Part shown: one piece after another, positions 53,691 through 63,241 of the stretch | Layout of the letters: each line of letters starts with the position of its first letter | Numbering within the stretch: position 1 is the stretch's first letter | Assembly: GCF_030160455.1 (NCBI RefSeq) | Contig: NZ_BSOJ01000015.1 | Span: forward strand, 248,001 to 312,000 | DNA from: Limnobacter litoralis | GTDB lineage: Bacteria > Pseudomonadota > Gammaproteobacteria > Burkholderiales > Burkholderiaceae_B | Direction: 5' to 3' | DNA: 64,000 bases | Made by a program: the position numbers and the translations under genes | Notes under the pieces: generated by a model | Databases searched by the model: none | Seen by the model: only the letters and a program-made list of their open reading frames with translations | What the model was told of the DNA's origin: nothing

Positions 53691-54998
53691 TTACTTATTT
53701 CCCATCAGTTCATCAAAAGAAAGCTTTTTCTCGACCACTTTGGTTTGGCCCAGTGTCCATTCCACGACATTGTCTTCCAGAATAACAGCCTCTACATCCG
53801 CCAAACGGGCGCGGTCCTGGAAATACCACTGCATGACTTCAGCAGGGTTTTCGTAACTTTGCGCCTGTTCTTCGATGAATGCACGCACCTGTTCGGGTTT
53901 GGCCTGCAGACTGTGCAGCTTGACCAGTTCAGACACGATCAGACCCAGACGAACGCGACGCTCGGCCTGAGCTGCAAACAAATCATCCGGAAGCTTGATC
54001 TCTTCCACGTTTTGCATGCCACGCGCCTTCAGATCTTGACGCGCACGGGCAGCCAGCTCAGTGGTCTCAGATTCAATCAGCGCTTTGGGCACGTCAAACT
54101 CAGCAACCTTGACCAGCCCATTCATGACTGATTCCTTGGTTTGAGCTTTGGTGCGGCTGCTCACTTCACGAATCAAGTTGGTGCGCACGTCTTCGCGAAG
54201 TTTGTCCACGCTGCCGTCCTCGATGCCCATGGACTTGGCAAACTCTTCAGTCAGCTCTGGCAACTTGGGCTCTTCAACCTTTTTGATAGTGATTTCAAAC
54301 TGGGCTGTTTTACCGGCAACGTCTTTGCCGTGATAGTCCTCAGGGAAGCTCAGGTCAAAGGTTTTGCTTTCACCGGCTTTCAACCCACGGGCTGCAGCTT
54401 CAAATTCGGGCAGCATTTGGCCTTTGCCCAACACAAAAGAGAAGTCGCTGGCTGTACCACCGTCGAATGCAACTCCGTCAATTTTGCCCACAAAATCAAG
54501 CGTTACCTTGTCTTCATCGGCAGCAGCGCGATCAACGTCCGCAAAGGTGGCGCGCTGTTTGCGCAGAATGTCCACCGTTTTTTCAACTTCAGCGTCAGAC
54601 ACTTCAACGACTGTTTTTTCAACTTCAATGGTTGAGAAGTCGCCAAATTTCACTTCTGGGAACACTTCGAAAGTGGCGCTGAATTCAAGCTCAGACTCGT
54701 TGCCGTCGTCTTTGGACGCTTCAATTCTGGGAGTACCCGCCACACGCAGGTCGTTCTTTTGAACTTCTTCAGAAAAGGTGCGACCAAGTTCGTCGTTCAG
54801 CACTTCAGAATGGATTTGAGGGCCATAGCTCTGCAGAACCATTTTCATGGGTACCTTACCTGGGCGGAAACCAGGCATCTTGGCTGTTTTTGCCACTTTT
54901 TTCAGGCGCTTGTCTACTTCAGCGTTGATCTTGTCTACTGACAGCTTCAGAGAGAGCGTTTTCTCGAGTGGGCTAACAGTGCTTGTATTCTCAGTCAT
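53691..54998 (-). CDS. tig: Trigger factor, ribosome-bound chaperone
   Basis: The 435-aa prolyl isomerase/chaperone binds near the ribosomal exit tunnel. It has the ribosome-binding tail MPGFRPGKVPMKMV (variant of the GFRxGxxP loop), the FKBP domain (EDKVTLDFVGKIDGVAFDGGTASDFSFVLGKGQMLPEFE) and the C-terminal arms. The stop is followed without gap by clpP. A sigma-32-like sequence and a GC-rich hairpin lie in the long leader. Confidence 0.96.
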   Translation of the reverse strand: MTENTSTVSPLEKTLSLKLSVDKINAEVDKRLKKVAKTAKMPGFRPGKVPMKMVLQSYGPQIHSEVLNDELGRTFSEEVQKNDLRVAGTPRIEASKDDGNESELEFSATFEVFPEVKFGDFSTIEVEKTVVEVSDAEVEKTVDILRKQRATFADVDRAAADEDKVTLDFVGKIDGVAFDGGTASDFSFVLGKGQMLPEFEAAARGLKAGESKTFDLSFPEDYHGKDVAGKTAQFEITIKKVEEPKLPELTEEFAKSMGIEDGSVDKLREDVRTNLIREVSSRTKAQTKESVMNGLVKVAEFDVPKALIESETTELAARARQDLKARGMQNVEEIKLPDDLFAAQAERRVRLGLIVSELVKLHSLQAKPEQVRAFIEEQAQSYENPAEVMQWYFQDRARLADVEAVILEDNVVEWTLGQTKVVEKKLSFDELMGNK

Positions 54999-55375
54999 TT
55001 AAAACTCGTGAACTCAGAGGGGCCCCGGTTACAGGCCCCAGGTTAATGGATGGCACAAACCCGCCCGCGCAAATCGGGCAAGGCTCTGACGCTTGACGAT
55101 ATCTTACACAAGTCTGCAAGGGGTTTGGCAGCCGCAGTGCGCCTGCTTCGGTTTTAAGCACTCGAATTATGAATTCTGCAAACTGGCAGCCTGGCGCCTA
55201 TACCTCACGGTTCGGCTCTTTCTTGACAGGCTTGGCGAGGGAAATGACTTTGACCGTTCTAAAGGACAGCGACAATCTTGAATCGGGGAAAAGAAGGCGT
55301 TTTTCAATACCACCGCAAAACCACACCCCAAAATAGGGGCAAGATGCGGTCAACTGATAAAGCGAGCTTGAACCA
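54999..55375. other. Long leader region between tRNA-Leu and tig
   Basis: No gene with a ribosome site is seen. The region holds a GGGGCC...GGCCCC hairpin (55019-55040) near the tig start and, further up, the sigma-32-like promoter. Transcripts from the upstream tRNA-Leu promoter could also read through it. Confidence 0.5.
55281..55307 (-). promoter_or_regulatory. Sigma-32-like promoter upstream of tig
   Basis: Minus strand TTGAAA (55302-55307), 13 bases, CCCCGATT (55281-55288), close to the sigma-32 pattern. The start point would give a leader of about 275 bases before tig. With the lon promoter it suggests joint heat-shock control. Confidence 0.5.
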
Positions 55376-55460
55376 TGGTGCCCAGGGAGGGACTCGAACC
55401 CACACACCTTACGGCGCCAGAACCTAAATCTGGTGCGTCTACCAATTTCGCCACCTGGGC
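55376..55460 (-). tRNA. tRNA-Leu (anticodon TAG)
   Basis: An 85-base class II tRNA with acceptor GCCCAGG / CCTGGGC (one G-T-type variation), discriminator A and encoded CCA, anticodon stem CCAGA/TCTGG with loop TTTAGGT (anticodon TAG), long variable arm and T-arm GGGTTCGAGTCCC. Located just upstream of tig, as is common in proteobacteria. Confidence 0.95.
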
Positions 55461-55480
55461 TGGAAGCAAAGCAGGCGCGC

Positions 55481-55510
55481 ATTATAGCCTGAATTTATTT
55501 GGATATCCAA
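55481..55510 (-). promoter_or_regulatory. Promoter of tRNA-Leu
   Basis: Minus strand TTGGAT (55505-55510), 18 bases, perfect TATAAT (55481-55486), then the GC-rich discriminator GCGCGCC. A 14-bp perfect palindrome TTTGGATATCCAAA (55498-55511) covers the -35 box. Confidence 0.7.
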
Positions 55511-55577
55511 AATAATCGCAAATTAATTCTTTTGCATTGATTTACAATCCGAATGTTGTACTACGGGTGTTCCTAGA

Positions 55578-56420
55578 ATGATTTCAGCCAACAGTTTTTC
55601 GTATTGCTCTGAAAAGGTTTGCCAGCCGGGTTCTTCCCTGCACTACGCACTGTTGTTTCAGAATCCGGAAGACAGGGCGTTCTGGCTGGGCTGCTTTACC
55701 CTGGCCCATGAAATTCGAAGCACCAGCATGAAGCAGCTTGAAGCCGGGCTGACGCAGGTCAAACTCGGCTGGTGGAGAAACGCACTGGTCGACGCCAAAA
55801 CACAGGCGTCGCAGCACCCCATCATCCAGGCCATTGGCCAACATCACATCAACGCCGTGCCGGAAGCAGCCTGGGGTGACTTGATCGAACAGATGGTTGA
55901 CAGCTGTGAGGTCAAGCGCCACAACACGCTCGCCGACTGGCATGCCACCACGCTTCGGGAGCTCGAACCCTGGAGCCACTTGATTGCGGTCAAGGCGGGC
56001 GTTTCGGACACCAAACAACTGCATGAACTGTTGAATTTTTGGGCCTGGTCAATTGAATTGTGCCAATTGCTTCGTCTGGCCAAGTATCTGGACGAGAACT
56101 TCCAACCCGTTCCGGTTGACTGGCTCCAACAGCATGAGGTGACAGCGGAGCAAGTTCGTCAACGGGCCCACGACGAAAGGACCACTGCCCTCTTCATCAG
56201 CATGGCAAAAACACTACGAGAAGAAGCGGAACTTGCCTGGAAACGGCTTCCACAAACACTCAGGCTATTTGCAAGGCCGCTCAGGGCGCTTTTTCGCATG
56301 CGGGTTGCCGAGTTCAACCTGCACAAGCCAAGCAATTACCTGTTGTTGACCGAGCAGAAAATGCTCACCCCCTGGAAAAAGTTCAGCATTTCATGGACGA
56401 CTCAGGTCTTGCGCTGGTGA
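55578..56420 (+). CDS. Squalene/phytoene synthase-like protein without Asp-rich motifs
   Basis: The 280-aa protein resembles the squalene/phytoene synthase fold: GSSLHYALLFQNPEDRAFWLGCFTLAHEIR at the start, KLGWWRNAL after it, and LCQLLRLAKYLDENFQPVPVDWL where the second motif should be. The DxxxD pairs that bind diphosphate and magnesium are missing at both places (EIRST; LAKYLDE). It is therefore probably not a prenyl synthase and may be like the NDUFAF6-type family members without catalysis. Its last 30 bases overlap the convergent RND gene. Confidence 0.65.
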   Translation: MISANSFSYCSEKVCQPGSSLHYALLFQNPEDRAFWLGCFTLAHEIRSTSMKQLEAGLTQVKLGWWRNALVDAKTQASQHPIIQAIGQHHINAVPEAAWGDLIEQMVDSCEVKRHNTLADWHATTLRELEPWSHLIAVKAGVSDTKQLHELLNFWAWSIELCQLLRLAKYLDENFQPVPVDWLQQHEVTAEQVRQRAHDERTTALFISMAKTLREEAELAWKRLPQTLRLFARPLRALFRMRVAEFNLHKPSNYLLLTEQKMLTPWKKFSISWTTQVLRW

Positions 56421-59400
56421 TTTTTCCTGAATGCGATAGGCTGCTGCGTACAAGGCGGGCAAGAAAAACAGGGTCAGCAGTGTGGCCACAATCAAACCAC
56501 CCATGATAGCCACCGCCATCGGCCCCCAAAACTGCGAGCGCATCAAAGGAATCATGGCCAACACCGCCGCCGCAGCGGTCAGCAAGATCGGCCTGGCCCT
56601 GCGAATGACAGAACCCACGATCGCTTCAAATGGATCTACGCCTGCCAACCGGTCCTGCTCAATCTGATCAACCAAAATAACCGAGTTGCGAATGATCATG
56701 CCAAACAAGGCAATGACACCCAATTGAGCCACAAAACCGAAAGGCCTGCCGGTCAGAATGAGCGCGATGGCCGCCCCGATAATGCCCAGTGGACCGGTGA
56801 AATACACCAGCAAGGTTCGGCCAAAACTTTTCAGTTGCAGCATCAGCAAGGTCAGTACGATAAACAGCATCAGGGGCACGTTCGCCAAAATGGATTCTTG
56901 CGCCTTGCCCGAATCAGAGGCCAGGCCATCCAGGTTGACACTGACCCCCAGGGGCAAGGCCTGCCGCATGGGTTGCAAGGCTTTGTCGAGCGCCAGTGCG
57001 ACGGTGGTTCCCTGTACGCCAGGTACCACATCGGCCTGTACGCTTACGGCAAACTCGCCATTCTCACGCCAGATCACACCTGGCTCAAAGCCGATGGTCA
57101 CTTTGCCCACCTGAGACAGCGGAATGTATGCGCCACTGGCCGTGGGCACGTTGGCGTTGGTCAATTCTGAAAGACTGGATCGCTCACCCGGCAGATTTCT
57201 CAGCTCAATGTCGATCAGCTTGTTGTTCTCACGGTATTGCCCAATGGGTGCCCCAGAAAGAACCACTTGAGAGGCTTGGGCAATGCTTTCGCTGCTGACC
57301 CCAAGGGCGCGTGCGCGCGCCTGGTCGATGTTCAGCTTGAGCACTTTGACGTTTTCGTTCCAGTTGTCGTGTGTGGCACGTGTGTAGGCGCTGCTGGCCA
57401 CTGCTTTCTTGACCTGATCGGCCACACCTCGTACCACCCTAGGGTCTGGCCCCTTGACGACAAACTGAACGGGATACGTCACCGGTGGCCCGTTGGGCAG
57501 CAGGTTGACCCTGCCACGCACATCGGGAAACTGACTGGCCAGAACCGATTCGAGCTTTTTACGCAGGTGCTCGCGATCCTCAAAGCTGTGGGGTGTGACG
57601 ATGAATTCGGCCAGGTTACTTTGCGCAAACTTTTGATCCAAAGACAGATAGAAGCGAGGCGCACCGTCGCCCACGAAGGCAGCATAGCCTTGCACTTCAG
57701 GCTGCTTGGCCAGCCAGTGCTCAAGCTTGATGGCTTGGGCCTCAGTCTCATGATAGGCACTGCCCTCAGGCAACCAGAGATCCACCATGATCTCCAGACG
57801 GTTGGAATCCGGGAAGAACTGCTGCTCAATGAATTTGAAACTGTATCCACCCCCTAGAAAAGCCAGTAACGTGACTCCGATGGTTAACCAACGGTGATTG
57901 ACGCACCAGGCCACCCATTTTCGGAACCCCTGGTAAAACGGGGTATCGAACACCTCGTGATGCCCAGCCTGGGCGGCGGGTGGCTTTTTCAGAATCAGAT
58001 AACCCAGGTACGGAACAAACACCACGGCAACCAGCCATGACAACAGCAGTGCCAATGCGGTGACCGCAAAAATTGAAAAGGTGTACTCACCCGCAGCGGA
58101 CTTGGCCAATGCGATGGGTAAAAAACCCGTTGCGGTAATCAATGTGCCCGTCAACATGGGCATGGCCGTGGACTCGTAAGCGAAGGTTGCTGCCTCAAAG
58201 CGCGAATAGCCCTCCTCCAGCTTTCTGACCATCATCTCCACAGCGATGATGGCATCGTCCACCAGCAGACCCAAAGCAATGATGAGCGCACCCAGGGAAA
58301 TTTTGTGCAAATTGATGCCGAAAAACTTCATGCCCAAAAACGTGGTGGCCAACACCAGCGGAATGGTCAGGGCAACAACCAACCCCGGGCGAACGTCCAC
58401 CCGGAACGGTTTGGTGTGCAAGCCCAAGCTGACGAAGCTGACGCCCAGAACAATCACAATGGCTTCGATCAGCACCTTGACAAATTCACCCACTGAACTG
58501 GCGACGCTTTTGGGCTGATCGGCCACCCGGCTCATTTCAATGCCGGCGGGCAGGGTTTGCAGAATTTTTTGCTCCACCTTCTCCAGGTTTTTTCCCAAAG
58601 CGATGATGTCTCCACCATTGACCATGGAAATGCCTACACCGATCACTTCATGCCCGTTGAAACGCATTTTCGACACGGGCGGATCTTCGTAGCCGCGGTG
58701 AATATTGGCGATGTCGCCCAGGCGAATGGTATTGCCGTTGGCGCGAATGGGCGTGCTGCGGAGGTCATCGATTGAATTGAATTGACCCTGCACTCGGGCC
58801 CAGATTTTTTCATGGTCTAAGCTGACCACACCCTGCGGCGCAACCGCATTCTGGCTGTTGATCTGGGCGATCAGGTTTTGTGCAGAAATGCCAAGTTCAG
58901 CCAGTTTGCGATGAGAAATATCGATGAACACCTTTTCTGGCTGCACACCAATCAGCTGCACCTTGGCGACATCGGGCACTTGCAAAAGATATTGACGCGC
59001 TTCATCCACGAATGACTTCAATTCAGCGTAACTGAAGCCATCGGACGAGAAGGCCAACATCACGCCGAAGGTGTCACCAAACTCGTCGTTGAAAAGCGGA
59101 CCTCTGACACCCTGCGGCAAGGTGGCCGCCATGTCGCCAACCCGTTTTCGGGTGGTGTACCAAATGTCGGGTACCTGCTTGGGTGGCGCACTGTCCTTCA
59201 GCTGCAGAAAGATGACTGTTTCGCCCGGTTTGGAATAGGACCGGATCTTGTCTGCGTAGGGCAGCTCCTGAAGCACTTTTTCAATCGGGTCTGCAACCTG
59301 CTGCGCCATTTGCATGGCGGTTGCGCCCGGCCACAGGGCTTTGACCACCATGCCCCGAAAAACAAAAGGGGGATCCTCTTCCTGGCCCAATGCGAAAAAC

Positions 59401-59495
59401 GCAGCAACGCCCGCGAAAAGAAAAACAGCCAGCAAATAGCGGATCAGAGGCTGGTTGTGCAGCGCCCAACGCGACAGATTGATTTTTTTAGTCAT
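56391..59495 (-). CDS. RND-family efflux permease
   Basis: The 1034-aa inner-membrane proton antiporter has twelve predicted helices, two large periplasmic loops and the proton-relay Asp pair in LGLLVDDAIIAVEMMV (helix 4). The N-terminal PFVFRGMVVKALWPGATAMQMAQQVADPIEKVLQEL matches the AcrB/MdtB-like type. No outer-membrane factor is encoded beside it. It overlaps the adaptor gene by eight bases. It likely exports drugs or other hydrophobic compounds; the substrate cannot be told. Confidence 0.9.
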   Translation of the reverse strand: MTKKINLSRWALHNQPLIRYLLAVFLFAGVAAFFALGQEEDPPFVFRGMVVKALWPGATAMQMAQQVADPIEKVLQELPYADKIRSYSKPGETVIFLQLKDSAPPKQVPDIWYTTRKRVGDMAATLPQGVRGPLFNDEFGDTFGVMLAFSSDGFSYAELKSFVDEARQYLLQVPDVAKVQLIGVQPEKVFIDISHRKLAELGISAQNLIAQINSQNAVAPQGVVSLDHEKIWARVQGQFNSIDDLRSTPIRANGNTIRLGDIANIHRGYEDPPVSKMRFNGHEVIGVGISMVNGGDIIALGKNLEKVEQKILQTLPAGIEMSRVADQPKSVASSVGEFVKVLIEAIVIVLGVSFVSLGLHTKPFRVDVRPGLVVALTIPLVLATTFLGMKFFGINLHKISLGALIIALGLLVDDAIIAVEMMVRKLEEGYSRFEAATFAYESTAMPMLTGTLITATGFLPIALAKSAAGEYTFSIFAVTALALLLSWLVAVVFVPYLGYLILKKPPAAQAGHHEVFDTPFYQGFRKWVAWCVNHRWLTIGVTLLAFLGGGYSFKFIEQQFFPDSNRLEIMVDLWLPEGSAYHETEAQAIKLEHWLAKQPEVQGYAAFVGDGAPRFYLSLDQKFAQSNLAEFIVTPHSFEDREHLRKKLESVLASQFPDVRGRVNLLPNGPPVTYPVQFVVKGPDPRVVRGVADQVKKAVASSAYTRATHDNWNENVKVLKLNIDQARARALGVSSESIAQASQVVLSGAPIGQYRENNKLIDIELRNLPGERSSLSELTNANVPTASGAYIPLSQVGKVTIGFEPGVIWRENGEFAVSVQADVVPGVQGTTVALALDKALQPMRQALPLGVSVNLDGLASDSGKAQESILANVPLMLFIVLTLLMLQLKSFGRTLLVYFTGPLGIIGAAIALILTGRPFGFVAQLGVIALFGMIIRNSVILVDQIEQDRLAGVDPFEAIVGSVIRRARPILLTAAAAVLAMIPLMRSQFWGPMAVAIMGGLIVATLLTLFFLPALYAAAYRIQEKSPAQDLSRP

Positions 59496-60594
59496 GCGCG
59501 GTCACATCTGCGGGTTCGATGAAACGGGTGGCTTTTTGCCCTTCGTTCAGCACGTGTGTGCCGGCAATTACCACCAGATCACCCGCCCTCAGCCCATCTT
59601 TGACCAAAAAGCTGCTTTCAGTGACACCAAACGGCTTTACGGCTCGCCGATGCACGGTTTTGCTCTCGGGATCGAACACCCACACCCAAGCACCCTTTTC
59701 ATCAGCCACCAGGGCAGTGCCGGGCAATTTGAAAGCCGAGTCCGATTGTGCACGTTGGAAAATGACATTGGCACTCATGCCGAAGCGGGCGCTTTTTTGG
59801 TCTACACCGGGCAAATCCAGATAAACCGGGTAGGCACGTGTAACCGGGTCAGCAACAGGCGACACCTCCCGGACTTTGGCGGTCAAAGGGTCACCCTCAG
59901 CCCACAATTTGACGGTGGCAACCTGACCCGCAGAAAACTGATCCACGCGGGTTTCGGGCACGGCTATTCGCACCTGGATGTCATGTTCCCCGGCCCACTG
60001 AAGCACGGGTTGCGCGGGAGCCAGCACCTGCCCTGCTTCGGCATAAATTTTCGTGATGTAGCCATTTCCCGGCGCACGCAGACTGCCATACGCGCTTTGA
60101 TTGACCTGGGCATTGAGTTGCGAGCGCGCCTGTGCAAGTCGGCTTTCAGCGGCGTCACGCGCCAGCTGCGCGCGATCGACCTGGGCTTGACTCACAAAAT
60201 TTTGCATTTTCAGGGTGTTGGCGCGCTTCAGGTCGGTGACGGCTTGCTGAAAATCGGCCTGTGCGGCAGCGTACTGGGCCTGAGCGGCAGATTGAGCCAG
60301 CGCCAGGTCGCGCGGATCAATTTGTGCAAGCACCTGCCCTTTGTCGACGTGTTGACCCAACTCAACCACACGGCGCAACAGGCGCCCCCCCACTTGAAAG
60401 CCCAGCGACGCTTCATAGCGCGGCTCCACCTGGCCCGGATACACCTCATCGGATACGGCACCAGTGGCTTTCAGCGCCATGACGCGAACTGGACGAATGA
60501 TTTCGGTGGTGTCAGGTTGACCACGTGAACAAGCGCCCAGCAACAGCGCCAGACACAACAAGCCGCCCCGGCCGAGACTGCGGGAATGTTTCAA
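59488..60594 (-). CDS. RND periplasmic adaptor lipoprotein
   Basis: The 368-aa membrane-fusion protein has a lipoprotein signal (GGLLCLALLLGACSRG, lipobox LGAC), lipoyl halves (YEASLGFQVGGRLLRRVVELGQHVDKGQVLAQID and YGSLRAPGNGYITKIYAEAGQVL), a coiled coil between (about 95-150) and beta-barrel and membrane-proximal domains. It links the permease encoded downstream to an outer-membrane channel. No regulator lies beside the pair. Confidence 0.9.
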   Translation of the reverse strand: MKHSRSLGRGGLLCLALLLGACSRGQPDTTEIIRPVRVMALKATGAVSDEVYPGQVEPRYEASLGFQVGGRLLRRVVELGQHVDKGQVLAQIDPRDLALAQSAAQAQYAAAQADFQQAVTDLKRANTLKMQNFVSQAQVDRAQLARDAAESRLAQARSQLNAQVNQSAYGSLRAPGNGYITKIYAEAGQVLAPAQPVLQWAGEHDIQVRIAVPETRVDQFSAGQVATVKLWAEGDPLTAKVREVSPVADPVTRAYPVYLDLPGVDQKSARFGMSANVIFQRAQSDSAFKLPGTALVADEKGAWVWVFDPESKTVHRRAVKPFGVTESSFLVKDGLRAGDLVVIAGTHVLNEGQKATRFIEPADVTAHD

Positions 60595-60631
60595 TTTGTC
60601 TCCGATTATTCACTACTTGTAGTTGGTGCGC

Positions 60632-62011
60632 TTATGCTACATCAAAGGAATCACGCCATGCACTCAGGGCTTTCTCGATGCGGTCCACACCAATCACCTG
60701 AATGCCCTCGATGGGCTGCTTGGGTAAGTTGGCCTGAGGCACGATCGCATGCGTAAAGCCGAGCTTGGCAGCCTCGCGAAGCCGCTCTTGCCCCCGAGGT
60801 GCCGGGCGAATTTCACCCGACAGTCCGACCTCGCCGAACACCACCAAGCCGCGCGGCAAAGGCTTGTTGCGAAGCGAGGACACCATGGCCAGCACAATGG
60901 CCAAGTCGGCCGCTGGCTCAGAGATCCGCACACCGCCCACGGCGTTGATGAAAATGTCCTGATCGAAAAATGCAAGCCCTGCGTGCCTGTGCAGCACAGC
61001 CAGCAACATGGCCAGTCGGTTTTGCTCCAGGCCTACCGACAAGCGTCGAGGGGCTGGGGAATGGGATGAGTCCACCAAGGCCTGAATTTCCACAAGAAGC
61101 GGTCTTGCGCCCTCTTGAGTGACCATCACGCTGGAACCGGCCACCCACTCGGAATGTTGTGACAAAAACAAGGCCGAGGGGTTGCTGACCCCTTTTAGGC
61201 CGCGGTCTGTCATGGCAAATACACCCAGCTCATTGACCGCACCAAAACGGTTTTTAAACGCACGAATCAATCGAAACGACGATTGGGAATCCCCCTCGAA
61301 ATACAACACGGTGTCAACAATGTGCTCAAGAACCCGAGGCCCAGCCAGCGTACCCTCCTTGGTGACATGGCCCACAAGAATGGTGGTGATGCCCAAAGAC
61401 TTGGCGGCGCGTGTCAATTGGCTGGCGCACTCCCGAACCTGGCTGACTGACCCTGGCGCAGAGCTGAGTTCTGAGGTGTAAAGTGTTTGAATGGAATCAA
61501 TCACGAGCACCCGAGGCTGATGCGTTTGAATTTCAGCCAGGATCTTTTCGAGTTCAATTTCTGTCAATACGCGAAGGTCGGTGTTCTCAAGACCAAGGCG
61601 CTGAGCGCGCAGGGCAATTTGCCCGGCCGACTCCTCACCACTGACGTACAACACATGGGTGGTTTGCGACAGCGTGACCATGGATTGAAGAAGCAGCGTT
61701 GATTTGCCGATGCCAGGATCGCCACCCAAAAGAACCACCATACCAGGCACCATACCGCCACCCAGAACTCGGTCAAATTCAGAAACACCCGAACTGTATC
61801 GTGGGTGTTCCTCTGCTTCGATTTCGGAAAGCTTGACCACCTGGGCCGATTGCGCAGCCAATGCCGTAAAGCGCGGGTTTTTGGCTGCGCCCGGGCTGAC
61901 TGCGGATTCAACGAGTGTGTTCCATGCACTGCATTCATTGCACTGCCCTTGCCATTTGGAAAAGACCGCACCGCATTCCGTGCACTGATACTGCGTTTTT
62001 ACTTTGGCCAT
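60632..62011 (-). CDS. radA: DNA repair protein RadA
   Basis: The 459-aa protein processes recombination intermediates and acts as a branch-migration helicase with RecA. It has the N-terminal zinc finger (CTECGAVFSKWQGQCNECSAW), Walker A GGDPGIGKSTLLLQ, the RadA motif KNRFGAVNELGVF and a Lon-like C-terminal domain (VVFGEVGLSGEIRPAPRGQERLREAAKLGF). Length is standard. It follows alr by six bases, an order known in Burkholderiales. Confidence 0.96.
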   Translation of the reverse strand: MAKVKTQYQCTECGAVFSKWQGQCNECSAWNTLVESAVSPGAAKNPRFTALAAQSAQVVKLSEIEAEEHPRYSSGVSEFDRVLGGGMVPGMVVLLGGDPGIGKSTLLLQSMVTLSQTTHVLYVSGEESAGQIALRAQRLGLENTDLRVLTEIELEKILAEIQTHQPRVLVIDSIQTLYTSELSSAPGSVSQVRECASQLTRAAKSLGITTILVGHVTKEGTLAGPRVLEHIVDTVLYFEGDSQSSFRLIRAFKNRFGAVNELGVFAMTDRGLKGVSNPSALFLSQHSEWVAGSSVMVTQEGARPLLVEIQALVDSSHSPAPRRLSVGLEQNRLAMLLAVLHRHAGLAFFDQDIFINAVGGVRISEPAADLAIVLAMVSSLRNKPLPRGLVVFGEVGLSGEIRPAPRGQERLREAAKLGFTHAIVPQANLPKQPIEGIQVIGVDRIEKALSAWRDSFDVA

Positions 62012-62017
62012 GCGGTT

Positions 62018-63124
62018 TCAACTTCCTATCAAACAGGGAACGCGCGGCGTGACCGCACAGAGCAACTCATAACCAATGGTGCCACTCGCACTGGCAATTT
62101 CATCCACGGGCAAATGATTGCCCCACAATTCAACGGGTGCGCCGGGTTTGATTTCGCTTGCGGGCCCCAGGTCGACGGTCATCATGTCCATAGACACCCT
62201 GCCGGCCAGCGGGTAACGACGACCTTGCACCCAGACAGGCGTACCGTCTGGCGCATGCCGAGGGTATCCATCGGCGTATCCGCACGCGATCACTCCAATA
62301 ACCGTGTCTTGCCGGGCCTGCCAACGCGACCCGTAACCCGCATATTGACCCTTTTTGACCGATTGAACGGCGATCACCTCGCTCTTCAGTGACATGACAG
62401 CACGCAAGCCGTAGTCAGCCGCTGAATGTGGACCACAGCTTGCCCCATAAATGGCAATGCCGGGCCGAACAATGTCGCCAGCCAGATCGGGGCAGTTCAG
62501 GATGGCCGCCGAATTGCCAAGGCAGGCCTTCCAGTGCGGGGGCTTGGCGTCCATCAATCGTGCATGCTGATGCGCCGGAGAAACGGCAGTGTCATGAAGG
62601 TCACTTGCGTCTGCATTGGCAAAGTGGGTCATCATGACAGGCGTGGGGGCTCCAATGGCCGCCACGATGTCTGTCAGTGACGCAATGGCGGCTTGGGTTT
62701 GACCTTTGTCAAAGCCCAGTCGATTCATGCCGGTGTTCAATTTCAGATAGAAAGTTGGCTTGAATTCAGTGTGTCGCAGCAAAGGCAGTACGCTGTTCAA
62801 TACCGCCAGCTGCTGCTGGTTGTGGATGACCCAGTCACAACGCAGGGCCAAGGCCTGCTCAATATCGGGTTTGTCGAAACAGCCCTCCAAGAGCAGTATC
62901 GGCTTTGACCAACCCATCTCCCGAAGCCGACCCGCACGGTCCAGTTCCAGCAGGGCAAGTGCATCGGCATTGGCCAACCCTGTGAAAATTCGGGACAGCC
63001 CATGGCCATAGCCATCAGCCTTGACCACAGCCATGCAAGTCGCATCAGGCATGCGCTTTTTCAAGTTTTCGATATTGAATGATACGGCTTGAGGATCAAT
63101 GTGAGCGCGGATGGGGCGAGGCAT
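62018..63124 (-). CDS. alr: Alanine racemase
   Basis: The 368-aa PLP enzyme makes D-alanine for peptidoglycan. The PLP lysine is in AVVKADGYGHGLSRI (about residue 34), RPGIAIYGASC is the substrate block, and the catalytic Tyr lies in YAGYGSRWQA with RVSMDMMTVDLG after it. The ATG chosen (MPRPIRAHID) is the family start; a TTG four codons earlier is less likely. It lies divergent to lplT, with a gap of 117 bases. Confidence 0.95.
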   Translation of the reverse strand: MPRPIRAHIDPQAVSFNIENLKKRMPDATCMAVVKADGYGHGLSRIFTGLANADALALLELDRAGRLREMGWSKPILLLEGCFDKPDIEQALALRCDWVIHNQQQLAVLNSVLPLLRHTEFKPTFYLKLNTGMNRLGFDKGQTQAAIASLTDIVAAIGAPTPVMMTHFANADASDLHDTAVSPAHQHARLMDAKPPHWKACLGNSAAILNCPDLAGDIVRPGIAIYGASCGPHSAADYGLRAVMSLKSEVIAVQSVKKGQYAGYGSRWQARQDTVIGVIACGYADGYPRHAPDGTPVWVQGRRYPLAGRVSMDMMTVDLGPASEIKPGAPVELWGNHLPVDEIASASGTIGYELLCAVTPRVPCLIGS

Positions 63125-63241
63125 ATTTGGCAGCAAAGACGTCTTGGATCAGTCCGGATATGATATAACGCCACAACAACATTGAACGAGCAGCCAACCT
63201 GCGAGCCAGAATAAATTCAGGCTCGTGATATCTTCTGTTGA

